Source: Hyperoodon ampullatus
Taxonomy: Eukaryota; Chordata; Mammalia; Artiodactyla; Ziphiidae
Direction: 5' to 3'
Assembly (NCBI GenBank): GCA_949752795.1
Contig: OX457058.1
Coordinates: forward strand, 159,529,353 to 159,593,352
Length of the DNA stretch: 64,000 bases
Below are positions 22,871-34,898 of this stretch, in pieces. Position 1 is the stretch's first letter. The number at the start of each line of letters is the position of its first letter. The notes under the pieces are model-generated. The model saw nothing but the letters and a program-made list of their open reading frames with translations, was not told the origin of the DNA and did not search any database. A program made the position numbers and the translations under genes.

Positions 22871-24119
22871 ACTATCTCAACTCAATGTACAGTAGAAGTG
22901 TTGTGTCTTTTTGAGAAGACATTAGTCAGACCAGCTATTCTCATATTCCCAAATGGGCTTCTATTACTACACTTACAAAACAATGAGATAACTCTCTGCA
23001 TGTCTGGTTCTTCACTAGACTATCATTTAGGGTGTTGAGTAATAATAGTACTGAGCTGAAAGAAAATAGGGAGATCACTGTAGGTAAACATCAGGTGGGC
23101 AAAGTTGGAACTGATGGAATAAAAGCCATAACTTACAGAAAGGAGCTAAAATTTATTTTCTACTATATGCAAGTCATTGTGACTTTCCCAAAAACTTCCC
23201 AAATTTTTATTAATAATATCTTTATTAAACTCTCCTGAAATTACCCATTTTAACGGAGCCATCTATTTTCTGCCAGCCCCCTGACTGAAATTCAATGTCA
23301 TTCAAAATTGATGACTGTGAGTTCACATTCATAGTAATTACTAAACTGTGTTAAATTACTAATGTGTTTTTCCAAATAGTTCTTGTTAAAAATAAAGTAA
23401 TTGAGAGTGTACCCTCAGTTACTTTTTTTTTGTATGAGAGATTTTGTAAGAATTAGTTTATAAGGTAATTCACACTTCTGAGGACAATTTTGTGAAAAGT
23501 TGTTACTCATAGTCTGGCACATAGGTTAAATCTTACAGAGAAACTACTTCATCTTTCCCCTCACTTCTTATAGTCTCTGCCCTTTGCTCTAATCCTCTTC
23601 TCCTGCCCTCAAGAAACCCACATCTTTATGTATCTATAAGCATAGAATTATTCATCAATTTATTCATTTAAAACTATTTTCCCCATCTAATTTACATTAT
23701 TGGCTATAAGGATTGAGATCATTTATCAGAGTTCAGTCTCCTTTGTGTAAGGCTAATATCAAGAAAATTCCAAAAAGAAACAATTCATTCAAATTCAACA
23801 TTTCTGTTAATGCTCAAAACCTGCTAACATTTGATGAGAATTATTGATATAGAAATAAGAAGGAAATTTTTCATCTATATTGATTACTAGTCAAACTATA
23901 ATTATACAACCAATTTTAACCAGAGAACTTTTATTGTTCCTGTCAGTTCTAGGTGAGAATAACTGTTTGATTTTGTGACTTATTTAGTTGATAATGTTGA
24001 GATATGGAAAACTAATGCTAAAATTATAACACTTTAAATTAGCAAAAATAGAATTAAAAAAGAGAAACTACTCTATGTAATAAAAAGAACTAATTAGATT
24101 TGTTTCTTTAATGGAAAAA
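22871..24119. other. Unassigned AT-rich DNA
   Basis: No gene or named repeat recognised. Confidence 0.5.
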
Positions 24120-24330
24120 AATTAATATCAGTTGAGCACAATATACTAGATATTGTTTAGTATTTTCATGTAGTATTTTTCATGTAGCATTTCATTTAAT
24201 CTCCACAGATATTTTTCTGAAAAAGTATTATGATTTTTCTTTTGTTGTTGAAGAAATGATGGCTCAGAGAGATTTTGAATCTTGACAACCATAGTGGGGA
24301 GGTCAGTATTCAAGTCTCAGACTCTAGATG
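24120..24330 (-). mobile_element. MIR SINE, reverse
   Basis: Reverse MIR pattern: 'catttcatttaatctccaca', 'gatggctcagagagattttg', 'gtattcaagtctcagactct'. Diverged. Confidence 0.6.
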
Positions 24331-24446
24331 TATTTGTTACTGTAGCATTACTACCTGCTGTAATGTCTCCCAAATCCTGATTTTTTTTTCCTTTTTTAAA
24401 GACTGGTATATTTCTCTTTATCAACCTGTCTAGCTAGTTAAACTAG

Positions 24447-24475
24447 CTATGTATGTATGTATGTATGTATGTATG
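24447..24475 (+). repeat. (ATGT)n microsatellite
   Basis: Six to seven tandem ATGT units, uninterrupted. Confidence 0.92.
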
Positions 24476-24720
24476 GAAAAGATTCTGAAATGGTATTTAT
24501 CTATTGTTAATCATGGATAGCTTAGATAGTAGGTTTCAAATGACATTAAAAATACTGTTCTTTATTCTGGTCTGTACTGATTCTTTAAAAAAATGAGCAG
24601 TTATTACTTTTATAATTCCTGTTCTAATATAACTAAATAACATACTGCTTCTATAAGTATTTAGAAGGTCTCATGCTTCATCTTATGTCAAACCATGGAT
24701 TTATCCATCCTATTGTGGGC

Positions 24721-25990
24721 TTTTTTTTTTCAATTTTATTGAGATATAATTGACATATAACATTGTATTTTCCAAGGTGCACAACACAATTTGATATATG
24801 TACATACTGCAAAATGATTACCACAGTAAGTTTGGTTGACATCCATTACCTCACAGTTATAAATTATTTTTCTTTGTAATGTGTACTTTTAAGATTTACT
24901 CAATTAGCAACTTTCAAATATGTGATACAATATTGTTAACTATAGTCACCATGTTATACGTTACATTCACCAGAACATATTTATCTTATAACTAGAAGTT
25001 TTTATCTTTTGACCACCTTCACCCATTTTCCGCAACTCTACCCTCCACCTCTGTCAACAATCAATCTGTTTTCTGTATCTATAAGTTTGGTTGTTTTAGA
25101 TTCCACATATAAATGAGGTAATGAGGTGTTTGTCTTTTTCTGTCTGACTTACTTCACTAGCATAATGCCCTCAAGGACGATCCATGCTGTCATGAATGGC
25201 AGGATTTCCTTCTTTTACGGCTGAATAATATTCCATTATTATTCACATATTTTTCATCCATTCATGCATCAATGGGCAATTTGGTTGTTTCCATACCTTG
25301 GCTATTGTAAATAATGCTGTAACAAACATGGGGGTGCATACATCTTTTTGAGTTAATGTCTTTGTTTTCTTTGTTACCCGGAAGTGGAACTGATGGATCA
25401 TATGATAGTTTTATTTTTAATTTTTTGAGGAAGCTCCATATTGTTTTTTTGTAGTGGTGGCACCAATTTACATTCACACCAACAGCGCACGTGGGTTCCT
25501 TTTTCTTCATATGCTCACCATCACTGGTAATTTCTTGTGTGTTTTTTTTTTTTTTTTTGGTATAAGAGCCAGTCTACCAACTGTGGATTTGTATTTACAT
25601 TTCCCTGATGATTAGTGATGCTGAGTACCCATACCTTTTGCCTATCTGTATGTCTTCTTTGGAAAAATGTCTATTTAGATCCTCTGCCCATTTTTTAATT
25701 GCTTTTTGTTGTTATTGTTTTGTTTGTTTATTTTTGCTGTTGAGTTGGATGAGTTCTTTATATATTTTGGATAATAACCCCTTTTCAGATATATGATTTG
25801 CAAGTAGTTTTTCCCATTCTGTAGGTTGCCTTATCATTTTGTTCATGGTTTCCTTTGCTGTGCAAAAGGTCTTTAGTTTAATTTAGTTCCACTTGTTTAT
25901 TTTTCCTTTTGTTGTCTTTGCTTTTGGTGTCAATGTCCAATCCTGGTATTTGACTGTAGTTTTTTGTCTTGCTCATACTGTAAGTACAAT
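24721..25990 (-). mobile_element. Old L1 (L1MA/L1MB-like) 3' part, reverse
   Basis: Read on the minus strand this is the end of ORF2 and the 3' UTR of an L1. The 3' tail is the T tract at 24721-24731, followed by 'caattttattgagatataat'. The ORF2 C-terminal text is recognisable: 'caacagcgcacgtgggttcc' region, 'gttgagttggatgagttctt', 'tttgctgtgcaaaaggtctt'. An 82-codon fragment remains open at 25262-25510. The copy is 5'-truncated near 25940-25990. A T run at 25543-25559 interrupts it. Confidence 0.9.
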
Positions 25991-26340
25991 TGAGGTGGGG
26001 GTGAGAAAAAAGCAAGCTGATGCCAATTCCATGCAGTCATACAAGATCCCCAAAAGGGGGCTCTACTCTATTTAACATGTGGCTGCAAAGTCACCTGGGA
26101 CATCAACATCAGTTGGCACAAAGGGATGAGAGCGAGATAGAAGGAGAGAGAGAAGGATCACTTGAGAGGTTTTATGGGCCAGGCTTGACAGTGGTGCATG
26201 TCAAACCCACACACATTCTCTTGGTTAGAATTCAGTCAGAGTAATATTTAAATAAAAGAAGGCCTGAAAAATAAGTCTAGGTGTGTGCCCACTGGAAAAG
26301 GGAAATGGATGCCGTGAACAACTAACTAGTTTCTGCAGTA
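25991..26340. mobile_element. Possible MaLR/ERVL-type LTR fragment
   Basis: Contains 'tttatgggccaggcttgaca', 'attctcttggttagaattca' and 'ctaggtgtgtgcccactgga', which look like part of an old MaLR/ERVL-type LTR read on the minus strand, similar in kind to 54311-54740. The family is unresolved. Confidence 0.35.
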
Positions 26341-28077
26341 AAAAACTGGGTGCTCTTTACTAAAATTCAATTATAATAGCCTCTCTTCCTCTTGTAAATT
26401 ACCAACTTTCCCAATAAACCATCAATTACATTAACATGTACTAAGCTAGGTCTATAGGACTGTGCCAGGATTAGGGTTTTGAAAAGTTTCCATGATTGCT
26501 TTATTTTTTGGGGAAGATTCTCACTAATGATATGGATCTGCTGCTTACCATCACATGAACTTCCTCTAAGGATGCAATAATAACTAGCAACATTTCCAAG
26601 TTTATCTATTACTTGTACTTTTTCAATTAAATCTACGAGAAAGCTATCTAGGAAACTCTGACCTATTTCTACCCCCAACCCTCAGCCTAAGAATTTAATT
26701 TGTTTTAAGTATTAAAAAAATAGTTAATCATTCCCCTAACCTATTTCAATAGCTTACTAGAATGAATATGTTGGATGAAAGTACCTTAATTGCTACCTTT
26801 TTCATACTCCTCAGTGTCTATCATGAATATGGGAATCCCTGCTTAAAAAAAAAAGAAAAGCACTTGGCACAGTCCCTTTCAATGAAAACACCAACAGCCC
26901 AGCCTCGTTAAATACACTTCTTATCTCATTTGTAATACAAACATACATTTTTATCACAAGGGAAAAATATCAGATATAAAAATAGTAATTGATTTGCTGC
27001 AATTCTTGATCCTACTAGATTTAATAAAATTTTGGATATACTGGATATTTTCCATATAAGTAATAATGATTTAACTTTTTGACAAATTAAATTTTTAAAT
27101 ATGCCCATAAAAGGAAATATTAATCAACAAATATCCTAGCATTCGGATTCATGATTTGGGCTTAGGATCTGAAAATGGATCTGTAATTAAACAGGTGTTA
27201 AGGAATTTGTTTCAAAATTTCTGAAGTAAGCTTCTACAACATCTGGGGCTTTTTTCTTTTCCTAGTAATAACTGACCAGGTTAAATATGGTTTGGCCAAA
27301 CATCTGCTTGTTTAACCCCAGAATTGAATAGGTTTCATCTTACAGCCATACTTTTCCAGTAGAAGATAATAATGAATCAACCATAAAAAACAAACTACCT
27401 ATTGTGTTTAACTTCTTAATCCTCAGAAAGCAAATATATAATTCTTTTTACAATTTTCTGATCTTAAATACCTTTTTTTGGTAAGAATTGCCTTACATCA
27501 ACTTGCTGTGGTCCACATGGTAGAAATACTTATTTCAAAGTCCATTTCAATGAAAGTGAAATATGAAAGGACAGTGTTCAAATCTTTGTATCTAAACTCT
27601 TAAAATCTGCTTTGAAGAATTAAAAAACCGGGCAAGTTACAACCACTGCACAAATATCAATTATCACACAGTTCAATATATATGCACATTTTACTTGGTT
27701 TACATCATCCTAGAGAAGCAGAAATTGCTTCATCATGAACAGAATTTTTTTCTTAATAGAGCATTTATCACTTATATGATACAAGCCCTTTCAGAGCAGA
27801 CTGAGCACATTGTTATTGACAACTGAACAGTGACTTTTGAAAGGACTAAAACTGAAGGTCATTTTTGCTTTTCTCATTTTCTGAGACTTCACAAAAGCAC
27901 AGAAAATTTCTGGCATTACTTTTTCCTATTGTATGTGTAGACATTAACTCAGAAAGCTAATGGTTTCATCTGTTATATGAACTGCACTCTTTAATATTAA
28001 TAAAATTATAGCATCCTTTCATTATGTTTTATTTTTCAACGACCAACAAACAATAGAGGGCTTGACTGGTTCCTGAA
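26341..28077. other. Unassigned DNA
   Basis: Unique AT-rich sequence. The 103-codon minus frame at 26367-26678 has no domain I recognise. I see no splice or promoter context. Confidence 0.5.
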
Positions 28078-28087
28078 TGTACATTAG

Positions 28088-28160
28088 TTTTTATAACTAT
28101 CTAAATAGATGTCCGCAAACTATGGTCCGTGGGCCAAATATAGCTGTCTACCTGTTTTTA
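28088..28160 (+). mobile_element. hAT-like DNA transposon end
   Basis: 'gtccgcaaactatggtccgt' followed by 'gggccaaatatagctg' and 'cctgttttta' matches the terminal part of a common mammalian non-autonomous DNA transposon, but the rest of the element is not visible. The family name is not certain. Confidence 0.5.
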
Positions 28161-28198
28161 CCATCTAAAGCAAAATGGAACCATTTAAAAGCTCATTT

Positions 28199-28238
28199 AA
28201 AAGCTACATCACAGTTTGTCACAAAGCATAACACCTTT
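28199..28238 (+). repeat. Arm A of a 40-nt inverted pair
   Basis: Forty bases here reappear as reverse complement at 29387-29426 with one mismatch. The copy starts 'aaaagctacatcacag' and ends 'cataacaccttt'. Flanking sequence does not match, so the shared block is sharply bounded. Confidence 0.9.
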
Positions 28239-29386
28239 CGTCTTTTTCTTTCAGAAAAAGAGGGTTCAGTAGGGTACATGGAAATATGTGCTCTACAACC
28301 AGTAGAATGTGCATGGCACTGTGTGGCCAGATGATATGATTAAGAATGAGTTTGCATTTTACAGAAGCATTCCTTGCTAAGTCTCAACATTAACCTGGTA
28401 ATTAGTTCCTCACATCTTCAACTTCTGAATGCCTGAGGTAAAGTAAGGAGGAGAGGACATGAAAGGAAATAAAGCCCTATAGATTACATCTGAAATGATT
28501 TATAGAAATAATATAAACATTATATTATCTAATACATTGAACACATTACAGGTGGTTATATCTTGCTTTTGGTTTACAAAAAATTACTGATTTGGTATAA
28601 AGGATGTTCATTTTACGACAGCAACAACTTGATACTCTTTCTTAGGGGAATGTGTAGCATATTTCATCTGAGAAACATGTATGAATTTTATAATAGTGTC
28701 AGTAGTGACACAGGAAGATGGCTAAGCAAAATCAAAAAAGATAACACAAATATATAGGTGTCTGAACAAACTGCAAAGCTCATTACCTCTGTGGTTCTCT
28801 GATGTGGCTTAAATATGTTCATCCATCACTGAAGCCTATAGAACTTCCAGTGTTAATTTAGACTTTCTGACAGTTGTGTGGGAGGAATGGTGTCAAAAAT
28901 ACAGCCATATATTTTGCACCCCTTAGTTAAATGTCACTCACAGTTTCTAACACTAGCCTTTTATTGACTGAGATTTCACCTCAGAGGTGAAGATTGGCAG
29001 CCCAGAAAGCCTGGTTGTTTTGGATTGGTTATTTGTTTGACGCAGAGTCAAATAAATGCCCAAGTCAATCTAGAGATTTCCAAATGCCTTTGAATTTTCA
29101 GGGCATAAATAAAGTTTTGCCTTTGAAAGGACAGCAAACAACTTCATGTTGCAAGATCTGCATCTATGTCATTAGAAGCACCATTTTTCAAATGGTTCCT
29201 AGGTAGAAGATTAAAAAAAAAAAAAGTGAATCCTGGCCAACATTCTGACATGTTTTTTCCTCAGGGATTTAGAACAAAATTGTCACCATTAGTTTGCAAT
29301 GTGAATTGATGCCTCTGGGTATCTTTAGGAAAGAAAAACTTTAAAACAAGTGAGGTATTATATCCATCCAAAAAAAGCTGCAGCCC
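28239..29386. other. Unassigned DNA between the inverted arms
   Basis: Contains the 64- and 70-codon frames at 28563-28757 and 28994-29206, without domains. A short A tract at 29212-29224 lies near the second arm. Confidence 0.5.
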
Positions 29387-29426
29387 AAAGGTGTTATGCT
29401 TTGTGACAAACTGTGATGTGGCTTTT
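29387..29426 (-). repeat. Arm B of a 40-nt inverted pair
   Basis: Reverse complement of 28199-28238 with one mismatch (c for t at the seventh base). The minus-strand frame across it is 60 codons (29261-29443) and shares a 13-residue string with the frame over arm A, merely because the DNA is shared in the same phase. Confidence 0.9.
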
Positions 29427-29959
29427 GAGTAAGTGACTCCCAATTTTCAGTTATAACTTTCTTGCTATTATATATGCTGGGAATTGTGGGTAAATTTTCT
29501 GTAAAGAACATTGCCTATCATATTAGTACCCATGGTGAGTGCAAACTAATGACGCATCTTTACATTTTAAACATAAACTGTCTTAAAAATTTACATGTAA
29601 AAGTCAAAGAAATGAAGTTCTGAAAAATCTGGCTTACACTGTATCTTGTTACCATCAAAAAGTGGATGTGAAAAGAGTGGATACCTACTAGAAAGTATGT
29701 CTTTTGAATAATACATTTAAAATTGATACATTCAAAAATAAAATAAAACATTATTCAATAACATGATTCTAATGAGTTTATTATTTTATCTAGTTTATTT
29801 TAATGAAACTGCACTCATAGGCTTTTTGTTTTTTAACACTTGGTAAATGATTCCCAGCTGAATTATGAAAGCCCAGCTTTAACTTCTCTGTTACTCAACC
29901 AGGCAGAATGATGTTGTGGTGGTGGTGATAACTATGAGAAGGAAGCTACTGCTACTACT
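29427..29959. other. Unassigned AT-rich DNA
   Basis: No gene or repeat recognised. Confidence 0.5.
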
Positions 29960-30180
29960 AAAAGCATCAACTAACCCATTTTTGAGGGCTTACTATATGC
30001 TTGACCCTGTTCTACATAAATACTATTAATATCCCTAATGTAAGTACTATGAATAGCCCCATTTTACAGATGACAACATAGATATTTAGAAAAGCTAAGG
30101 AGTGTTGCTAAGATTACACACTAGGAAATGGTACAGATATAAAGAATGACATGATCTGGCTAATCCAACATCTTGCATAA
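29960..30180 (-). mobile_element. MIR SINE, reverse
   Basis: Reverse MIR order: 'gggcttactatatgcttgac', 'agccccattttacagatgac', 'gctaagattacacactagga'. Confidence 0.78.
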
Positions 30181-30394
30181 CAGTTATCAATTCACACTTT
30201 CCATGGATTTTAATACTCAAATGTTTTGGACTTACTGTAAAAGCATACACCACCAACATTATATTTATAATTATACATTATTGATAGAAGACCCAGGAGA
30301 AAGAACATCTCAGATTTATCAAGCATACTAGTCATTAATATTTTTAATTTCCCTAATACATCTGGGTTTGGATGTTGGACTAGAGGAGGTGATA

Positions 30395-30560
30395 AGAGTC
30401 CCAACTTCACCTCTTATTAGCTTTGGGACATTAATTAATCTCTCTGAATAAATTTCCCCTCTTTCATGTAAGAATAATGAAAACACCCACATCACATTCC
30501 TGTGAGAATTAAAGAAGAAATGAATTAGAATGACCCTGATATGGTGTAAAGTGCATAAAA
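30395..30560 (+). mobile_element. MIR SINE
   Basis: MIR order: 'caacttcacctcttattagc', 'attaattaatctctctgaat', 'cacattcctgtgagaattaa'. Confidence 0.7.
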
Positions 30561-30789
30561 TCACAAATTACTGTTATAGACACAAAAATATCATATACAT
30601 AATGCTATATAATAGGAAATATCCTACCAATAAATGCATGTTTTATGCATGCACATATCAGTTTTTACTTTTTGATATCCTTCAGTGTTTCTTATTATAG
30701 AATCAGGTCCTAGAATCTGGAAATATTTTAGTCTCACTGCTATAGGTATTGAAGACAAGTTACTTAGCATTACTTGGCTGCATTCTGAC

Positions 30790-31775
30790 ACAGTACACCA
30801 TGGTGACTATAATTAACAATATTGTATTATATACTTGAGAATTGTCGAGAGTAGAACTTAATCGCTATTATCACACACGTGCGCACACACACACACAAAC
30901 ACACATGGATGAAGGTGTTAATTAACCTTATTGTGTTACAGAACCTGGAGTTGGGTCTGCTCACCCATGTACATGGCAAAGTCAATCTACTGACACCAGG
31001 TTTTGGTGAAAGAAAGTACAACGTTTATTACTGGGTGTCAAACAAGGAGAACAGGCAGCTCATGATCAAAAGACCCACACTTCCTGAGGACTTTCAGGGA
31101 AGAGGTTTTAAAGGCAGTGTGAGAGTGAGCACCACAGAGTACCTGATCAGCTTGTGCTCAATTCTCAGGTGAAGTTTTGAGCATCATCAACCTTCTGTTT
31201 TCAACTGGTCTGGGGTCTATGTCTTTGCAGTAAATAGTTTTCATCTGGTAGGGGACTGCTTTCTATAAAAACCACTTAGGAATGTGTGTCAGGCCTTTAT
31301 CTATATCTTTTAGGGAACTGGGTGTTCAGTGATTCTCCTATGTGGCAGATTTATAGTCTAAATTATTACCAGTTTTCCAGCCCAACATCTATTCTTTGTT
31401 TCTACATCTTCAAATTTCCTTAATCCTTAACTCTTGAGCCAGGCTTTTGAGACTCTGGGGAGGCCTGGGAGACTGAAGCCAAAGATTTTTGCTTCAAAAG
31501 ACTGGGACACTGGGGCTTGTATATGGTTTCAATCCCCCCTTTTCTTTTATACTCCTCAATCTTGAGGGGAACAGGTTCACTACCAGAAAGAGAATAACTT
31601 TTTTGGATAGAGTTGTTAATCATAAACTTGGCAGAGGAACTTGGTTTTAGAGTGACTCAGATTCAACTGTGGTAATCCCTTTGCAGTATACACATGATCA
31701 AATCATCACATTGCTCACCTTAAACTTATATATGTTATATGTCAACAATATCTCAATAAAGCTGGAAAAAAATAA
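30790..31775 (+). mobile_element. Old L1 (L1M class) 3' end, split by an LTR
   Basis: Left part 30790-30935 ('ggtgactataattaacaata', 'gaaggtgttaattaacctta'). Right part 31668-31775 ('tgatcaaatcatcacattgc', 'caacaatatctcaataaagc'). The two parts join naturally in the L1 consensus ('attgtg' + 'gtaatc'). A (CA)n run at 30873-30905 lies in the left part. Confidence 0.8.
30932..31671 (-). mobile_element. Solo LTR, ERV-type, reverse
   Basis: The insertion is 30936-31667 (732 bp), flanked by 'tgtg' on both sides (30932-30935 and 31668-31671), a 4-bp duplication. On the minus strand an AATAAA signal falls at 31024-31029 with about 90 bp to the 3' end, as expected for R/U5 of an LTR. The terminal TG/CA are not preserved. 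I cannot name the family. No gag, pol or env text is present. Confidence 0.6.
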
Positions 31776-31984
31776 GGTAAACATGGGAGAAGTAACTTGA
31801 CTGGCACATCCTGGGCCATATGCCCACCACTGAGTATAACCACTATGGACACCCAAATCCTTGGCCAAGGGCAATACAGATGCTGGGCAGACTAGCATTA
31901 CAGCCACTTCAAAACACAAACAAACTCAACACACCACTGGGAAATGAATTATAATAATATATGTGTATACTAAACGAATGTTAG
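31776..31984. other. Unassigned DNA between L1 remnants
   Basis: Short stretch with no recognised family. Confidence 0.4.
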
Positions 31985-32714
31985 ACAAAAGAAAAAAGAA
32001 AAAAAATTAACACATGAAGTCTAGGATAATCAATTTTTATAATAAATAAGAGCATAATTTAAAAAAAATTCTCAGAAATTTTGTAAACAAATCTGCTTTG
32101 AAAAAAATTCCTGGAAGCAGATTCAATTAAGAGAAATAAATTCAGCAGAATACTGCAAGATGTATGAAAGTAAGGCCAATAAAATAACTTAAGAGAGTTT
32201 ACTATTGTTTAAAAAGTCAAGGGTAAAATAAAAGAAAAAAATCACCATCAAAACATCCAGAACTAAGTCTTTAGACAATATTAACACAAGCTGACATAAG
32301 AAGGTAGGGCAACAAGGGATATCAGATTAAGTTAAAGTACCAGTCTTATTAGGGGAGGACATACTCATTGATGAATGTAAGAAATCGAGATGGCTTAATA
32401 AATATGAGTACAGGTAGTAAGTAAACAGGACTTAACATAAGAAATAGAAAATATCATTTTTACATTAGCAGAAAATATAATGTAAGCAGATGGAGGAAAG
32501 GAGAAAAGAATGTATAAAAAGTACAAGAAATTGAATTCATGCAATAAGATGGTAAAGGATTTCTAATATGTCAGTAACTTCAGTAAATATAAAGTTCACA
32601 ATAGGCATCAGAGAATCTCAATTTGATTTAAAATAAAATCTAAGAAATTTTAACAAAAAATATATTCCATTAGAAGGAAATATAAAGAGAAGAAAACATT
32701 TATACCAGGCAACT

Positions 32715-32792
32715 GGGAAAGGAAGGAAGGAAGGCAGGAAGAAAAAGAAAGAAGGGAGAGAAAGAGCAAGAAAGGAAAAAAGAAAGAAGGAA
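32715..32792 (+). repeat. Purine-rich GGAA/GAAA simple repeat
   Basis: Imperfect GGAA and GAAA units form an almost uninterrupted purine run of about 75 bp. It can adopt triplex structure and is length-variable by nature. Confidence 0.85.
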
Positions 32793-33225
32793 ATTGTAGT
32801 GGCATTTTAACGTCTGGTAAAGTAGAAATCAAGGCAAAAAATAACATGAGAGACGGCAATACACTGCTAAATGGAAAATATAGCAAGAATATACAACCCT
32901 CTAGGCCACATATTTATATAAACCCCAAATATAGCATCAAATGGATAGCAGCCAGAATTGAAGAGAAATACTCAACAGTTGTGTCTAGAAATTCTAGAAC
33001 TTCCCTTTAATGAAGTGATAGATTAAGCAGAAAAACAGAGTTAAAGAGAATCTGAATAATATAAGTTATCAACCTGATAAAGATTAAACCTCTACAAAGA
33101 TTACTTTAAAACAATGCAAATAAAATATATTCTGAAAAAATGGAAATGTAGTCCATGTTCTTGGGTAGAACAGCTCCTTATAAATCTTTCATTTTCTCCC
33201 AGATTAATCCATACATTAAATGAAA

Positions 33226-33776
33226 TGAGGAAATAAACAAGCCTACCAAATTAAAATAGGCAAAAGCTATTTTTGCAGAGCTTGCTATACCAAGGGAGTT
33301 AGCCACCACCCTCACTTGCCTTTCTGCAGAGACTCAAAACAAAGGCAGGCAGAAGAGTGAGAAAGCTTTACAAGGGAAGGTTTAGGTGTGCCCTAATTAG
33401 AGGCTGGTGATGTGGAGAAACTGCAGGCAGGCTAAATAGAAGCAGATCTTATGTGATTGGTTAGGGTGCATGTTTGACTTTCTCTGGTCGGTCCTAAGTT
33501 GCAAGTGGGAGCAAAAATTAGGAAAGTTATCAGTTATTAATCAAGTCCTGGCTGTTTTGGGTCTATTGTTCCAGGAGTTATTGTTTGGTTTCCTCAATTG
33601 TTTACTAGACATAGTGGTCTGACTTCTCATAAATCTAACTTATAGATAATAGGCTGGCTTCTGGGGCTGATCACTGTAGATAATGGGTCCATTTCCCAGG
33701 CTGGTTACTGCAGATTATGGGTCAGAATTCTATTTTTATATATGATCTGGACATTATTTTTATATTCAGTCTTTCA
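33226..33776 (-). mobile_element. Solo LTR, class I ERV type, reverse
   Basis: Read on the minus strand it begins 'tgaaagactgaatataaaaa' at 33776 and contains 'aaccaatcacataagatctg' (a CCAAT-like promoter part), 'tgtaaagctttctcactctt' and 'tgcctgcctttgttttgagt'. It ends around 33226. The host L1 text resumes after it with 'caatcaaaatcaatgatt'. The terminal duplication is unclear. This is a fossil LTR without coding sequence; the family name is unresolved. Confidence 0.65.
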
Positions 33777-34116
33777 CAATCAAAATCAATGATTCTGGTG
33801 GATTTGGGGGGAGAGTTTAACAAATTCATTTAAAAATTTGTATTGAAGAATTAAGGACCATAGAGAGCTTATTTAACTTTGAAAATGGAGAAAAGAAAGC
33901 TTTATGGTAAAATACATACTCAAAGTCTTATTAATAAAAACAATATGTTAATGACACAGGACTTAAATAAACATATGCAATAGAATAGTTATTTCAAAAG
34001 GAGTTTCTTACCTATTTGGGAACTTAACGCTCTGTGATTAAAATGACACCACAAACAATTGGTAAAGGACAATTTAGCAGATGGCACTGGGAAAATAGCT
34101 TCACTAAGAAGAAAAT

Positions 34117-34442
34117 AAAACTGAACCCTAGGGCTTCCCTGGTGGCAGAGTGGTTGAGAATCTGCCTGCTAATGCAGGGGACATGGGTTCAAGCCCTGGT
34201 CTGGGAAGATCCCACATGCCGTGGAGCAACTAGGCCCGTGAGCCACAACTACTGAGCCTGCGCGTCCGGAGCCTGTGCTCCACAACAAGAGAGGCCACGA
34301 CAGTGAGAGGCCCGTGTACCGCGATGAAGAGTGGCCCCCGCTTGCCACAACTAGAGAAAGCCCTTGCACAGAAACGAAGACCCAACACAGCCAAAAAGAA
34401 ATAAATAAATTAATTAATAAAAAAATAAAAAACTGAACCCTA
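34117..34442 (+). mobile_element. CHR-type SINE, long form with mixed segments
   Basis: The body is 34131-34428 and the flanks 'aaaactgaacccta' are identical over 14 bp (34117-34130 and 34429-34442). It has the usual head and 'gggaagatcccacatgccg'. The middle 'gcgcgtccggagcctgtgct' and 'gagaggccacgacagtgaga' is of the short G+C-rich type, joined to the long-type 3' part 'aactagagaaagccc' and 'acgaagacccaacacagcca'. Confidence 0.95.
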
Positions 34443-34898
34443 TCTGTAAGGATAGAAATGTCAAAGGCAAATCTAAAAACTTAACAGACAACCACAAGGG
34501 AAAATATATTTTTTAATAAAACTACAAGAGTACAAGTTATAAATGAAATAAAGATAACACCAAAATTAATTCTGAGTGAAGGAAAAAAGAGCAATTCTAA
34601 TAAATGTAAGATTAAGAGAAGATACTTGAAATTTCTAATTAAAAAACAATAATGGATAAACTATAAAATTTGCCAGGTTGTCAAAAAGAAAATAACAGGG
34701 ATCCAAATAGAAAAATGAACAAAGAACATGAAGAGGCACTTTATAGAAAAGCCCAAAGACAAGGAAGCATGTCAATAGATACCCAATTTCATCAGAAAAT
34801 TAAATAAAATTAAAACAACAAGATATCTGTCTCACTTAGCAAGTTGGCAAAGATTAGAGAGTGTATCTGCCAAGTGTTGGTGGGCATGTAGATACCTG

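Noticed and set aside
26367..26678. 103-codon minus-strand frame
   Set aside because: No recognisable domain, no promoter or poly-A context, and length within chance for AT-rich DNA of this size.
28077..28334. Shared peptide string in frames at 28077-28334 and 29261-29443, suggesting a duplicated exon
   Set aside because: The shared residues come only from the 40-nt inverted DNA block. Homology ends abruptly and there are no splice sites matching it.
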